Of a stretch of 64,000 nucleotides of DNA, positions 1 through 8,023 are shown in pieces. Positions within the stretch are counted from its first letter, which is position 1; each line of letters opens with the position of its first letter. A program made the translations under genes and the position numbers. The DNA is taken from assembly GCF_001294335.1 (NCBI RefSeq), contig NZ_LGKG01000057.1:70605-134604 (forward strand), in the 5' to 3' direction. The notes under the pieces were generated by a model, which saw only the letters and a list, made by a program, of their open reading frames with translations, did no database searches and was not told where the DNA came from. The DNA comes from Streptomyces chattanoogensis. GTDB lineage: Bacteria; Actinomycetota; Actinomycetes; Streptomycetales; Streptomycetaceae.

Positions 1-1
1 C

Positions 2-745
2 GGCACCCTGCTGCCCCCGCTCCCGGCCACCGCCCCCGACGGCTTCCTCACCCTCACCGACGACGGCCGCGCCCTGACCCGCTGGCCCTACGGCACCCCG
101 GTGTCGCCCGACGACCCGGACGCCGCGCCCTGGGAGGACGCCGCCCGCCTGCTGGCCCGGCTGCACGCCGTGGACGTGACCCAACTCCCCGGCCCCGTCC
201 CGCCGATGCGCGGCCCCGCCAAGTCCGCCCGCGCCCTGGCCCGTATGCGCACCGCGCTCGCCGCCGGCACCCGTCCCTCGCCCCTGACGGCGGCCGCCGG
301 TGCCGTCGTACGTGCCGGGGAGTTCCTCCCGCCCTGGGCCCGCGGCGCCGCCCCGCCGCCCCGTACGGACCTCCTCTGCCACGGTGACCTGCACCTCGGC
401 CAGCTGATCCGCCACCCGGCCCCCGACGGGCCCTGGCTCCTGATCGACATCGACGACCTGGGCCTGGGCGACGGAGCCTGGGACCTTGCCCGTCCCGCCG
501 CCTGGTTCGCCACCGGGCTGCTCGCCCCGGACCTGTGGTCGCGTTTCCTGGCCGCCTACCGCACCACCGGCGGCCGCGCCGTACGCCCGGAGGGTGACCC
601 CTGGCCCGACCTCGAGATCCCCGCCCGCGCCCTGACCGTGCAGACCGCCGCGCTCGCCGTCGCCAAGGCCGCCGCCGCATCCCGCGCCCTGGACGGGACC
701 GAGACCGCGGTCGTCGACGCCTGCGCCCGGATGACGTCGCTATGA
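2..745 (+). CDS. APH-like phosphotransferase family protein, 3' part
   Basis: The C-terminal 247 residues are visible; the 5' end lies outside the window. The catalytic-loop motif HGDLHLGQ (about positions 378-401) and the metal-binding IDIDDLGLGD motif about 16 residues later place it in the aminoglycoside/choline kinase (APH) fold, which phosphorylates small molecules using ATP or GTP. The usual HGDxHxGN loop ends in Gln instead of Asn, as it does in some sugar-kinase-like APH members such as maltokinases, so an antibiotic substrate should not be assumed. The protein is Ala/Pro-rich with high-GC codon use like its neighbours. Its substrate is unknown. Confidence 0.8.
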   Translation, partial: GTLLPPLPATAPDGFLTLTDDGRALTRWPYGTPVSPDDPDAAPWEDAARLLARLHAVDVTQLPGPVPPMRGPAKSARALARMRTALAAGTRPSPLTAAAGAVVRAGEFLPPWARGAAPPPRTDLLCHGDLHLGQLIRHPAPDGPWLLIDIDDLGLGDGAWDLARPAAWFATGLLAPDLWSRFLAAYRTTGGRAVRPEGDPWPDLEIPARALTVQTAALAVAKAAAASRALDGTETAVVDACARMTSL

Positions 746-864
746 CGTGCCTGCCGGACCAGTTGGTGCCCGGCATCCCCGCCGTAAGGTGAACACCGCG
801 CCGCCGGGCGCCCGTTCCGGCGGTGCGCAGCGAACCGCAGCCAGAGACAGGAGCTGAGCCGACG

Positions 865-1149
865 ATGCAGTGTCCCAAGTGCCATGCACCGATGCAGACG
901 TACAACCGCAGCGGCGTCCAGATCGAGCAGTGCGCCGGCTGCCGGGGAATCTTCCTGGACTACGGCGAGCTGGAGTCGCTGAGCCGCCTCGAGTCCCAGT
1001 GGCTGCAGCAGGCCCCGCCCCCGCCGCCCGCCCCGCAGGCCTACCCCGCCGCCCCCGCCTGGGGCGCCCCGCACCAGGGCCACCATGGACATCACGGGCA
1101 CCACGGCCATCACCACCGCAGCTTCGGCCACATGCTGTTCTCGTCCTGA
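865..1149 (+). CDS. Zinc-ribbon protein (zf-TFIIB type) with histidine-rich tail
   Basis: A 94-residue protein. The start ATG at 865 is preceded by CAGGAG at 848-853. Two CxxC knuckles (CPKC at 3-6 and CAGC at 23-26) followed by GIFLDYGELE form a TFIIB-like zinc ribbon of the kind found in small bacterial proteins of unknown role. A Pro/Ala linker then leads to a tail very rich in His (residues 70-84, mostly HHG repeats), which probably binds additional metal. No catalytic domain is visible. It could be a small nucleic-acid or protein-binding adaptor or a metal buffer. Confidence 0.85.
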   Translation: MQCPKCHAPMQTYNRSGVQIEQCAGCRGIFLDYGELESLSRLESQWLQQAPPPPPAPQAYPAAPAWGAPHQGHHGHHGHHGHHHRSFGHMLFSS

Positions 1150-1204
1150 ACCACCGGCACAGAACCCGAAACAACCGGCACAAACCCGAACAACCAGCAC
1201 AAAG

Positions 1205-1239
1205 CCCGAGGGCCGGAGCGAAATGCTCCGGCCCTCGGG
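1205..1239. terminator. Bidirectional hairpin terminator
   Basis: A perfect 15-bp inverted repeat (1205-1219 with 1225-1239) around a 5-nt loop lies between the convergent zinc-ribbon gene and the minus-strand tRNA operon. It can end transcription in both directions. Confidence 0.85.
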
Positions 1240-1247
1240 ATCAGGTG

Positions 1248-1319
1248 TGGACGATACTGGGATTGAACCAGTGACCTCTTCCGTGTCAGGGAAGCGCTCT
1301 CCCGCTGAGCTAATCGTCC
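1248..1319 (-). tRNA. tRNA-Val(GAC), copy 1
   Basis: A 72-nt cloverleaf on the minus strand: acceptor GGACGAT/ATCGTCC, D-loop TTAGCTCAGCGGGAGAGC, anticodon loop CTGACAC giving GAC, and T-arm GGTTCAATCC. Discriminator A; CCA is not encoded. It is the last gene of a five-tRNA operon. Confidence 0.96.
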
Positions 1320-1352
1320 TCGGGACCGCGGATCCGAAGATCCCCGGCTGCG

Positions 1353-1424
1353 TGCGCGATACTGGGATTGAACCAGTGACCTCTTCCGTGTCAGGGAAGC
1401 GCTCTCCCGCTGAGCTAATCGCGC
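1353..1424 (-). tRNA. tRNA-Val(GAC), copy 2
   Basis: A 72-nt tRNA, identical in body to its two neighbours, but the acceptor stem is GCGCGAT/ATCGCGC with compensatory changes on both strands of the stem. Anticodon GAC. CCA is not encoded. Confidence 0.96.
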
Positions 1425-1448
1425 GGGGGCCCGGTGAAGCCGGGCCAG

Positions 1449-1520
1449 TGGACGATACTGGGATTGAACCAGTGACCTCTTCCGTGTCAGGGAAGCGCTC
1501 TCCCGCTGAGCTAATCGTCC
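1449..1520 (-). tRNA. tRNA-Val(GAC), copy 3
   Basis: A 72-nt tRNA with the same sequence as copy 1, including the GGACGAT/ATCGTCC acceptor stem. Anticodon GAC. It lies 4 nt downstream of tRNA-Cys on the minus strand. Confidence 0.96.
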
Positions 1521-1524
1521 TTGG

Positions 1525-1595
1525 AGGTGGAGACGGGATTTGAACCCGTGTAGACGGCTTTGCAGGCCGTTGCCTCGCCTCTCGGCCACTCCACC
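1525..1595 (-). tRNA. tRNA-Cys(GCA)
   Basis: A 71-nt tRNA with acceptor GGTGGAG/CTCCACC, anticodon loop CTGCAAA giving GCA, and discriminator U73 as expected for Cys. The bases at 1522-1524 would encode the CCA tail, unlike the other tRNA genes in this operon. Confidence 0.96.
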
Positions 1596-1630
1596 AGGAG
1601 TGAGGGGGCTCGGGAAGATCCCCCACATCG

Positions 1631-1703
<73 letters not shown>

Positions 1704-1776
1704 AGTGGTCTCCCCCAGACTACGTCCGGGAGCTACCTGTCCTCCGGGGCGCTTCCGCGTCCTGGCGACGTGTTGA

Positions 1777-1804
1777 ACTCTAGCGGATTCCCGGGCCAGT
1801 ACAA
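1777..1804 (-). promoter_or_regulatory. Probable promoter of the tRNA-Gly-Cys-Val operon
   Basis: Read on the minus strand, TTGTAC (1804-1799) and TAGAGT (1782-1777) are separated by 16 nt, a good match to the main vegetative promoter. It lies about 75 nt upstream of tRNA-Gly. A 10-bp palindrome AAACGCGTTT sits just upstream of the -35 element. Confidence 0.6.
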
Positions 1805-1880
1805 AAACGCGTTTGTGCAGCGTGCTGCGCTGCTCGCTCGGCCCAGGCGGCCGTCGGTCCCCCGCCATAGACTCACTGAC

Positions 1881-2951
1881 GTGCGCGACTTCCCTCCCAT
1901 GGCCCGCTTCGGCGGCCTGATAGCCACCGACCTGCGCGATGTCACCACCGATCCCGCGGCCCTGGACTCCACGGGCTGGTGGGCCGTGGTCGCCGACTTC
2001 GAAGGGGGCGTGGTCTGCGCCCGCTTCGGTGACGTACGCCCCGCCGGCGCCGCCGACGAGCCCGCCCCCGGCGGCTGGACCGGCCCCGCGCGCGAGGACT
2101 GGCGCAGCTCCATGGACCGCGACGCCTATACGGCGGGCGTCCGCAGGGTGCGGGAACACATCGCGGCGGGCACGGTCTACCAGGTCAATCTCTGCCGGGT
2201 GCTGTCCGCGCCGCTGCCCGACCCCGCCCGCAGCGATGTGGACGCGCTGTCCGCCGTGCTGGCCCGCGGCAACCCCGCCCCGTACGCCGGCACGGTCCGG
2301 CTGCCCGCCCATGGGGTCGAGGTCGCGTCCGCCTCACCGGAGCTGTTTCTGCGGCGCGACGGCCGTACGGTCGAGTCCGGCCCGATCAAGGGGACCGGCC
2401 GCACGGCCGCGGATCTCTCCGAGAAGGACCGGGCGGAGAACGTGATGATCGTGGACCTGGTCCGCAACGATCTCGGCCGGGTCTGCGCCACCGGCACGGT
2501 CACCGTCCCGGCACTGTGCGCCGTCGAACCGCACCCCGGCCTCGTCCACCTCGTCTCCACGGTGCGCGGCGAACTGGACGGGGCCCGCGAGAAGACCGCC
2601 TGGGCGGATCTGCTGGACGCCACCTTCCCGCCCGGGTCGGTCACCGGCGCCCCCAAGTCCAGCGCGCTGCGGATCATCGACGAGCTGGAGACCGCGCCCC
2701 GCGGCCCGTACTGCGGCGGCATCGGCTGGGTCGACGCCGACCGCCGCACCGGCGAGCTCAATGTCGGCATCCGTACGTTCTGGATCGACCGCACCGCCCC
2801 CGGCGGGCCGGTGCTGAGATTCGGCGCGGGCGCGGGAATCATCTGGGACTCCGACCCGGAGCGGGAGTGGGCCGAGACGGAACTGAAGGCGGAACGGCTG
2901 CTCGCGGTAGCGTCGGGCGTGCACGAAGTGAGCGGAGGAAGGCGACGATGA
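1881..2951 (+). CDS. pabB: Aminodeoxychorismate synthase component I (chorismate-binding)
   Basis: A 356-residue enzyme that aminates chorismate to 4-amino-4-deoxychorismate for p-aminobenzoate and folate. The chorismate-binding signature is complete: SASPELFLRR, then PIKGT (the Lys typical of PabB), DRAENVMIVDLVRNDLGR, FPPGSVTGAPK and CGGIGW. It lacks a glutaminase domain, so it must use a separate glutaminase partner or ammonia. The start is GTG 1881, because TAGACT at 1868-1873 would initiate a leaderless message at this codon; ATG 1899 is an alternative. Its stop overlaps the next gene by ATGA. Anthranilate synthase component I is a less likely reading given the PIKGT motif and the pabC neighbour. 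Confidence 0.88.
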   Translation: MRDFPPMARFGGLIATDLRDVTTDPAALDSTGWWAVVADFEGGVVCARFGDVRPAGAADEPAPGGWTGPAREDWRSSMDRDAYTAGVRRVREHIAAGTVYQVNLCRVLSAPLPDPARSDVDALSAVLARGNPAPYAGTVRLPAHGVEVASASPELFLRRDGRTVESGPIKGTGRTAADLSEKDRAENVMIVDLVRNDLGRVCATGTVTVPALCAVEPHPGLVHLVSTVRGELDGAREKTAWADLLDATFPPGSVTGAPKSSALRIIDELETAPRGPYCGGIGWVDADRRTGELNVGIRTFWIDRTAPGGPVLRFGAGAGIIWDSDPEREWAETELKAERLLAVASGVHEVSGGRRR

Positions 2952-3772
2952 AGATCTGGCTCGACGGGGGACTGCGGGACGCGGAAAGCGCCCGTGTCTC
3001 GGTCTTCGATCACGGGCTGACCGTCGGCGACGGCGTCTTCGAGACCGTCAAGGCCGACCACGGACGTGCCTTCGCCCTCACCCGCCACCTCGAGCGGCTG
3101 GCCACCTCCGCCCGGGGGCTCGGCCTGCCGGAACCCGATCCCGACGAGGTACGGCGCGGCTGCGCGGCCGTCCTGGAAGCCAATCCGATGCCGCTCGGCC
3201 GGCTGCGGATCACCTACACCGGCGGCCTCTCCCCGCTCGGCTCGGACCGCGGCGACAACGGCACGACGCTGGTCATCGCGGCCTCCGAGGCGCCCCGCCG
3301 CCCCGACACCACCGCCGCCGTCACCGTCCCCTGGACCCGTAACGAACGCGGCGCGCTGGCCGGCCTGAAGACCACCTCGTACGGCGAGAACGTCGTCGCG
3401 CTCGCCCACGCCGCCGAACGGGGCGCCTCCGAGGCGCTGTTCGCCAACACCGTCGGCCAGCTCTGCGAGGGCACCGGCTCCAACGTCTTCGTCGTCCTGG
3501 ACGGCGAACTGCACACCCCGCCGCTGCACTCCGGCTGTCTGGCGGGCATCACCCGCGCCCTGACGGTCACCTGGGCGGGCGCCAAGGAGACCGATCTGCC
3601 GCTGGACGTCCTGGAGCGGGCCGAGGAGATCTTCCTGACCTCCACGCTGCGCGACGTCCAGGCGGTGACCCGGATCGACGGCCGCCAACTGGCCGACGGG
3701 CCGGGCCCGGTGACGGCCGAGGCGATGCGGATCTTCGACGAGCGGGCGGCCGCGGACTTCGATCCCCGGTAG
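2948..3772 (+). CDS. pabC: Class IV aminotransferase, probable aminodeoxychorismate lyase
   Basis: A 274-residue PLP enzyme of fold type IV. It has the N-terminal SVFDHGLTVGDGVFET motif, the catalytic Lys in GLKTTSYGENV, and the PLP-phosphate region EGTGSNVF. The ATGA overlap with pabB implies translational coupling, and the predicted reaction (release of pyruvate from aminodeoxychorismate to give p-aminobenzoate) completes the pair. Branched-chain or D-amino-acid aminotransferases share these motifs, so the specific name rests on context. Confidence 0.83.
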   Translation: MKIWLDGGLRDAESARVSVFDHGLTVGDGVFETVKADHGRAFALTRHLERLATSARGLGLPEPDPDEVRRGCAAVLEANPMPLGRLRITYTGGLSPLGSDRGDNGTTLVIAASEAPRRPDTTAAVTVPWTRNERGALAGLKTTSYGENVVALAHAAERGASEALFANTVGQLCEGTGSNVFVVLDGELHTPPLHSGCLAGITRALTVTWAGAKETDLPLDVLERAEEIFLTSTLRDVQAVTRIDGRQLADGPGPVTAEAMRIFDERAAADFDPR

Positions 3773-3808
3773 GTGATGCCTGCCCGCGCGGCAGGGTAGG
3801 AAGTCCCC

Positions 3809-4639
3809 GTGACCACTACGCTGCGCCCCGCGGGACCGGAAGAACGCCATGACGACGGGGGCCGGGCCCGTTCGTACGACGTCTGCGTCAACAGCCGCCG
3901 CGTCGGCGGGATCCGGCTGAGCACCGACGCCCGGTTCGGGCCGGTCGCCGGCCGGATCGAGGCGCTGGACATCGACCGGCCGGACCGGCACCGCGGCCGG
4001 GCCACCGTCGCCGCCCTCGCCGCCGAGGAAGTGCTGCGCGGCTGGGGCTGCAGACAGATCGAGGTGACCGTCCCGGCCGGCGCCGAGCCCGCCGTCCGCC
4101 TGGCCGCCGCCCTGGGCTACACCGAGCGCAGCCGCAAGATGACCAAGGCCCTGGAGGCGCCGCCCGAGCTGCCCGACGGCAGCCGTGAGCGCCGGATGAG
4201 CGCGGCGGAGTACCCGGCCTGGCGCGATGCGGCGATCGCCGAGCACATCCGGGTGCAGACGCGTCTGGGCGTGCCCCGGGAACGGGCCGAGCGGGCGTCG
4301 TACGAGGGGCATGCCGCGATGCTGCCGGGCGGTGCGGAGACGCCCGGCCATGCGCTGCGGATTCTTTCGCACCGGGGGACCGACGTCGGCACGCTCTGGC
4401 TCGCCGTGGAGATTCCCGGGCACCCGGGCGGCTATGTCGTCGATGTGACGGTGGACCCCGCGCACCGGGGCCGGGGCCACGGCCGCACCCTGATGCTCGT
4501 CGCCGAGCGGGTGTGCCTCGCGGCGGGCAGGCCGGTGCTGGGGCTCAACGTCCACGCGGACAATGCGCCCGCGCTCGGGCTCTACGGTTCGCTGGGCTAC
4601 CGGCCCACCGCGTTCGAGCTGTGGAAGCGCATCCTGTAG
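3809..4639 (+). CDS. GNAT family N-acetyltransferase, tandem domains
   Basis: A 276-residue protein with two GNAT-like halves. The C-terminal half (from about residue 135) carries a clean acetyl-CoA loop in VDPAHRGRGHGRTL and the closing NAPALGLYGSLGYRPT motif. The N-terminal half repeats the pattern more weakly (RPDRHRGRATVAAL and AALGYTERSRKM). Duplicated GNAT proteins in actinomycetes usually have one active site. The acceptor substrate is unknown. The GTG start is preceded by no strong ribosome binding site, so a leaderless message is possible. Confidence 0.85.
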   Translation: MTTTLRPAGPEERHDDGGRARSYDVCVNSRRVGGIRLSTDARFGPVAGRIEALDIDRPDRHRGRATVAALAAEEVLRGWGCRQIEVTVPAGAEPAVRLAAALGYTERSRKMTKALEAPPELPDGSRERRMSAAEYPAWRDAAIAEHIRVQTRLGVPRERAERASYEGHAAMLPGGAETPGHALRILSHRGTDVGTLWLAVEIPGHPGGYVVDVTVDPAHRGRGHGRTLMLVAERVCLAAGRPVLGLNVHADNAPALGLYGSLGYRPTAFELWKRIL

Positions 4640-4669
4640 CCCGGCCGGTCCGCCGGCGTCATCAGCGGC

Positions 4670-5206
4670 TCACTCCGCTCCGGCCAGCAGCCGGTCGGCG
4701 ATCTCCTCGATCCGGGCGCGCAGCCCCTCCTGGCTCTTGCCGCCGTCCAGCCGCTCGCCGCCGATCACATAGGTCGGGGTGCCGGTCACGCCGATCGCCT
4801 TGCCCTCCGCCTGGTCGGCGTCGACGATCAGCAGATGCCGCCCGTCGATCAGCGCGGTGTCCATCTCCTCGGCGTCCAGCCCCAGCTCCGCGGCCACCTC
4901 CAGCAGCACCTTCTCGCCGCCCTTGGCCAGCTCCTCGGTACGCGCCAGCACGGCCTCGGTGTACGGCCAGCCCTGCCCCTGCTCGGCGGCCTCCTCGGCC
5001 GCCTGGGCGGCGGCATAGGCGTGCTTGTGCTTCGCCAGCGGGAAGTGGCGCAGCCGGATGTCCAGCCGGTCGCCGTAGCGCTCCCGCAGCGCCCGCAGAT
5101 CGTCCAGGGCGGCGTGGCAGTCCGGGCACTGGAGCTCGCACCACACGTCGAGGACAGGGTGCGGGGGACGGGCAGGGGCGGAGGGGGAGGCGGTGGCGTC
5201 GTTCAT
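4670..5206 (-). CDS. DsbA-family thioredoxin-fold protein
   Basis: A 178-residue protein with the catalytic CPDC motif near residue 30 (CELQCPDCHAAL) and the cis-proline loop GVTGTPTYVIGG near residue 145, as in DsbA/thioredoxin oxidoreductases. No signal peptide or lipobox is visible, so it is probably cytoplasmic and acts on thiols there. ATG 5206 was chosen because translation upstream of it is not conserved-looking; the upstream ribosome binding site is weak (GGAAGA). It converges with the GNAT gene. Confidence 0.85.
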   Translation of the reverse strand: MNDATASPSAPARPPHPVLDVWCELQCPDCHAALDDLRALRERYGDRLDIRLRHFPLAKHKHAYAAAQAAEEAAEQGQGWPYTEAVLARTEELAKGGEKVLLEVAAELGLDAEEMDTALIDGRHLLIVDADQAEGKAIGVTGTPTYVIGGERLDGGKSQEGLRARIEEIADRLLAGAE

Positions 5207-5410
5207 GGGGCCAGTCTTCCAGTCCGCGTCCGCCGGCCCGCACACCGGAGCCCGTACGGCGCCTGCGGCAGCACACCCGACCCCGAGAAAACCCTGAGGT
5301 ACCCCGAGATGTCCCTGAAGCCGGGCGGAACATGTCCGTTCGGGCGGCGGACAGGGCAGGATGGAGGGGAGCGGACGACCCGTTCGACCAACCACCGGCA
5401 GGAGGACCGG

Positions 5411-5881
5411 ATGCTGACCTCGACCGTCTGTGCCGCGGTGTCGGCGGCGGGCCTGGGTATCGCCGCGATCGCGGCCTACCGCAAGCGGTTCCTGGCCGCG
5501 ACCCGGATCGCGGCGTTCTCGCTGATCCCCATCGGCCTGGTGATGACGGGCGTCATCGACTGGGTCACCAACATCGTCTTCAAGCCCACGGTCTGGGCCG
5601 GTTTCGGTGTGCTCGCGCTCTCGGCCGTACTGTTCATGATCAGCAGGGCGGTGGAGCGCCGCCGGGGCGGCACAGGCAGCCGCAAGGAGCGCAAGGCCGC
5701 CGAGGCTGCCGGACACGAAGCGGTGGCACCGGCCGCCTCCGCGCCCTCGCTCATCACCGGCCGTGGCGCGGCGCAGCCCGCCGCGAAGCCTGCCGCGAAG
5801 GGGAAGCCCAAGGGTCGCAGCAGTGCACCGAAGGATGACTTCTCGGACATCGAAGCGATCCTGAAAAAGCACGGGATCTGA
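5411..5881 (+). CDS. Small membrane protein with basic, disordered tail
   Basis: A 156-residue protein; ATG 5411 follows AGGAGG at a good distance. It has two or three hydrophobic segments (about residues 5-22, 28-50 and 58-76), then a soluble C-terminal half rich in Ala, Lys and Pro ending in DDFSDIEAILKKHGI. The conserved-looking tail suggests a short binding helix. Function not recognised. It is followed by a 51-codon membrane gene on the same strand. Confidence 0.8.
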   Translation: MLTSTVCAAVSAAGLGIAAIAAYRKRFLAATRIAAFSLIPIGLVMTGVIDWVTNIVFKPTVWAGFGVLALSAVLFMISRAVERRRGGTGSRKERKAAEAAGHEAVAPAASAPSLITGRGAAQPAAKPAAKGKPKGRSSAPKDDFSDIEAILKKHGI

Positions 5882-5949
5882 TGAACTCCCGCTGCTGAGG
5901 CGGATATTGGGGGCATGAAGACGATCATCTGCGCCATGATGCGCGCGAG

Positions 5950-6105
5950 ATGAACGATGAGTGCGCCCTGATCCGTGAGAACGCCCCGGCCCCCGAAACG
6001 CGCGGCTGTCTGTTCGCGCTGTCCCAGCCACCGCTGATGCTCTTCCTCGGCATCATCGGCTTTCTGCTCCTTCTCGGCGCCGTACACGACCTCTACATCC
6101 TGTGA
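5950..6105 (+). CDS. 51-residue putative membrane miniprotein
   Basis: The open frame encodes a 51-residue protein: a polar N-terminus (MNDECALIRENAPAPE), then one hydrophobic helix (residues about 29-45, LMLFLGIIGFLLLLG) and a short VHDLYIL tail. Codon third positions are GC-rich as in real genes here, and it fills the gap between the membrane gene ending at 5881 and the converging CGNR gene. The ribosome binding site is poor. An out-of-frame ATG at 5915 with a better GGGGG leader encodes only 12 codons before stopping inside this start, which could be a coupling leader or could mean the start is misjudged. Confidence 0.55.
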   Translation: MNDECALIRENAPAPETRGCLFALSQPPLMLFLGIIGFLLLLGAVHDLYIL

Positions 6106-6138
6106 GCCGTCGGCCGCGCCCTCCGGCGTCCGGGCCGC

Positions 6139-6705
6139 TCAGCCCGCGGCATCCCGCTGGCGGGCCCGGTACGCCGCGACATGCAGCCGGTTGCCGCAGG
6201 TGCGGCTGTCGCAGTAGCGCCGGGAGCGGTTGCGGGAGAGGTCGACGAAGGCGTGCCGGCAGTCGGGCGCCTCGCAGTGCCGCAGCCGCTCGCGCTCACC
6301 GGCGACGACGATGAAGGCCAGCGCCATCCCGCCGTCCGCGGCCAGATGGTCGGCGACCGAGGCACCCGGCGCGAAGTAGTGCACATGCCAGTCGTAGCCG
6401 TCGTGATCGGTCAGCTGCGGAGTGGTGCCGGCCGAGGCGACCAGCGCGTTCAGCAGCTCGGCGGCCTCGCGGTCCTCCTTGGCCGCGAAGACCTGGGAGA
6501 GCCGTGCGCGCAGCGCCCGTACGGCCGCCAGATCGTCCTCCCCGAGGACGCCGACATCGCTGATGTCGTTGCGCAGCACGAACTCCTGGAGCTCCGCGAG
6601 GTCGGTCAGGGTGTCCGGCGCGTTCGGCGCCTCGCCCTCCGGGGCGGTGTTGAGCAGATTGATGACTGCGTCGAGGGCGCACCGGGTGTCATGGGTGATC
6701 AGCAC
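6139..6705 (-). CDS. CGNR zinc-finger protein (ABATE domain)
   Basis: A 188-residue protein. The N-terminal ABATE domain is a putative stress-linked ligand-binding region. The C-terminal 45 residues hold the CGNR zinc finger: Cys residues in CEAPDC, then RRYCDSRTCGNR. The family is widespread in actinobacteria and is thought to be DNA-binding transcription regulators. It is transcribed toward the small membrane gene and is divergent from nothing close; ssgB lies upstream on the same strand. Confidence 0.9.
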   Translation of the reverse strand: MLITHDTRCALDAVINLLNTAPEGEAPNAPDTLTDLAELQEFVLRNDISDVGVLGEDDLAAVRALRARLSQVFAAKEDREAAELLNALVASAGTTPQLTDHDGYDWHVHYFAPGASVADHLAADGGMALAFIVVAGERERLRHCEAPDCRHAFVDLSRNRSRRYCDSRTCGNRLHVAAYRARQRDAAG

Positions 6706-6933
6706 GGTTCCGCTCCCTGGCCGAGTGGGGTGCGGGCGGGCGCCACCCCCGTTGTCGTTGGCGAATGGTCGCCGACTCTAGCGCCTGGGACAAGCCTCGA
6801 CGCCGTCTCCGCGGTGGGTCCGCGACGACGACGCCGAAGTGTGCCGTATGAACTTGTCGGTCCTGCACCGTCTCCCCGAGTCGGACGGTCGCAAGTGTGA
6901 GCGGGTGGTTGCAGTAGGCGGCTGTGGTGCGTC

Positions 6934-7347
6934 TCAGCTCTCCGCCAGGATGTGGGAAAGCTCGGTGTCGAGATCGAAATGCCGGTGTTCCGTACCCGGT
7001 GGTACGGCGGCATCGGTCCTCTTGAGGAAGGATTCGAGAGCCCGCGCCGGGGCCTCCAGCAGGGCTTCGCCCTCCGGGGAGCTCAGGGCAATGCAGACGA
7101 CACCCTGACCATGGCTCCGGGACGGCCATACGCGGACGTCTCCGGTGCCCGTGGGCCGGTGCAGGCCCTCGGCGAGGAGGTCGCGGGCGAAAACCCACTC
7201 GACGGTCTCCTCGGCTCCGGTGTGGAAGGTGGCATGCACGGCATAGGGATCGGCCGTGTCATACCGCAGGCCCGCGGGTACAGGCAGTGAGGACTCGCTC
7301 GACACAACGAGGCGCAGGTGCAGCTCGCAGCTGACCGTGGTGTTCAT
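6934..7347 (-). CDS. ssgB: Sporulation-specific cell division regulator SsgB
   Basis: A 137-residue member of the SsgA-like family, found only in morphologically complex actinomycetes. The sequence, from MNTTVSCELHLRLVV through FHTGAEETVEWVFARDLL to LDTELSHILAES, looks like the nearly invariant Streptomyces SsgB. SsgB is recruited by SsgA to future septum sites and in turn positions FtsZ during sporulation. ATG 7347 has GAAAGG upstream. A degenerate BldD-box-like palindrome lies at 7362-7376 in the leader; ssgB is reported to be a BldD target in S. coelicolor. Confidence 0.95.
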   Translation of the reverse strand: MNTTVSCELHLRLVVSSESSLPVPAGLRYDTADPYAVHATFHTGAEETVEWVFARDLLAEGLHRPTGTGDVRVWPSRSHGQGVVCIALSSPEGEALLEAPARALESFLKRTDAAVPPGTEHRHFDLDTELSHILAES

Positions 7348-7361
7348 AAGCGCCAGGGCCT

Positions 7362-7376
7362 TTCGCTCAGTGTGCG
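7362..7376 (-). promoter_or_regulatory. Candidate degenerate BldD site in the ssgB leader
   Basis: The 15-mer matches 7 of 9 fixed positions of the BldD consensus nTnACnCWGnGTnAn (core CTCAGTGT). It ends 15 nt before the ssgB start codon. Weak by sequence alone. Confidence 0.3.
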
Positions 7377-7537
7377 CTCGGGGATTCGCACGTCGGCGAA
7401 ATCGACATGCCACCTACGGTGCCGTTGTAAACCCCTCTGACGGTTTTGGGTGGCTTCACGTACCTCTTACGGCGGATTGCGGGATCGTCCCCGGCGGTAA
7501 TTCCGGCGGAGGGATCCCGTCCGGTAAGTTGAGCCCT

Positions 7538-7969
7538 ATGAATACGGAGAGTAACGGGGGGCCGGGTACCACCGAAGGGGGCGCCGGATCCGCAGAGCAG
7601 CCGCTCGGTTCGCGGGCGCCGCACTTCATCAAGCGGTCCCGGCCGCTGCATCTGAGCTGGCAGGTCGGCGTCTTCGTGATCGGCCTCGCGGTGGTCGTCG
7701 CCGGAGTGATCATGCTGCCGCTGCCGGGGCCCGGCTGGCTGGTGATCTTCGCCGGTATGGCGATCTGGGCGACCGAATTCGTTTGGGCCCAACTCGTGCT
7801 GCGATGGACCAAGCGGAAGGTCACCGAGGCGGCGCAGAAGGCGCTCGATCCCAAGGTGCGGCGCCGCAACATCATTCTCACCGTCATCGGCGTGCTGATC
7901 ATCGCCGCGCTGCTGGCGGTCTATGTGTGGAAGTTCGGGTTCGCGATGCCGTGGAACGTCGGCGAGTGA
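7538..7969 (+). CDS. TIGR02611-type small integral membrane protein
   Basis: A 143-residue protein with a polar N-terminus, two hydrophobic hairpins (about residues 42-85, containing MLPLPGPGWLVIFAGM, and 112-133) and a basic loop RWTKRKVTEAAQKALDPKVRRR between them. The PGPGW motif and length fit the actinobacterial PGPGW/TIGR02611 family, whose function is unknown. TAAGTT at 7525-7530 ends 7 nt before ATG 7538, the spacing for leaderless transcription. It is divergent from ssgB. Confidence 0.85.
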   Translation: MNTESNGGPGTTEGGAGSAEQPLGSRAPHFIKRSRPLHLSWQVGVFVIGLAVVVAGVIMLPLPGPGWLVIFAGMAIWATEFVWAQLVLRWTKRKVTEAAQKALDPKVRRRNIILTVIGVLIIAALLAVYVWKFGFAMPWNVGE

Positions 7970-8023
7970 CTCGTAAATGGTCGGGAGGGCCCGCCGACGT
8001 GCGGTAATGTTGGCGGTGCGCCC

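Noticed and set aside
4670..5206. DsbA partner of the VKOR protein
   Set aside because: It has no signal peptide or membrane anchor and lies 36 kb away, so a periplasmic-type partnership is not supported.
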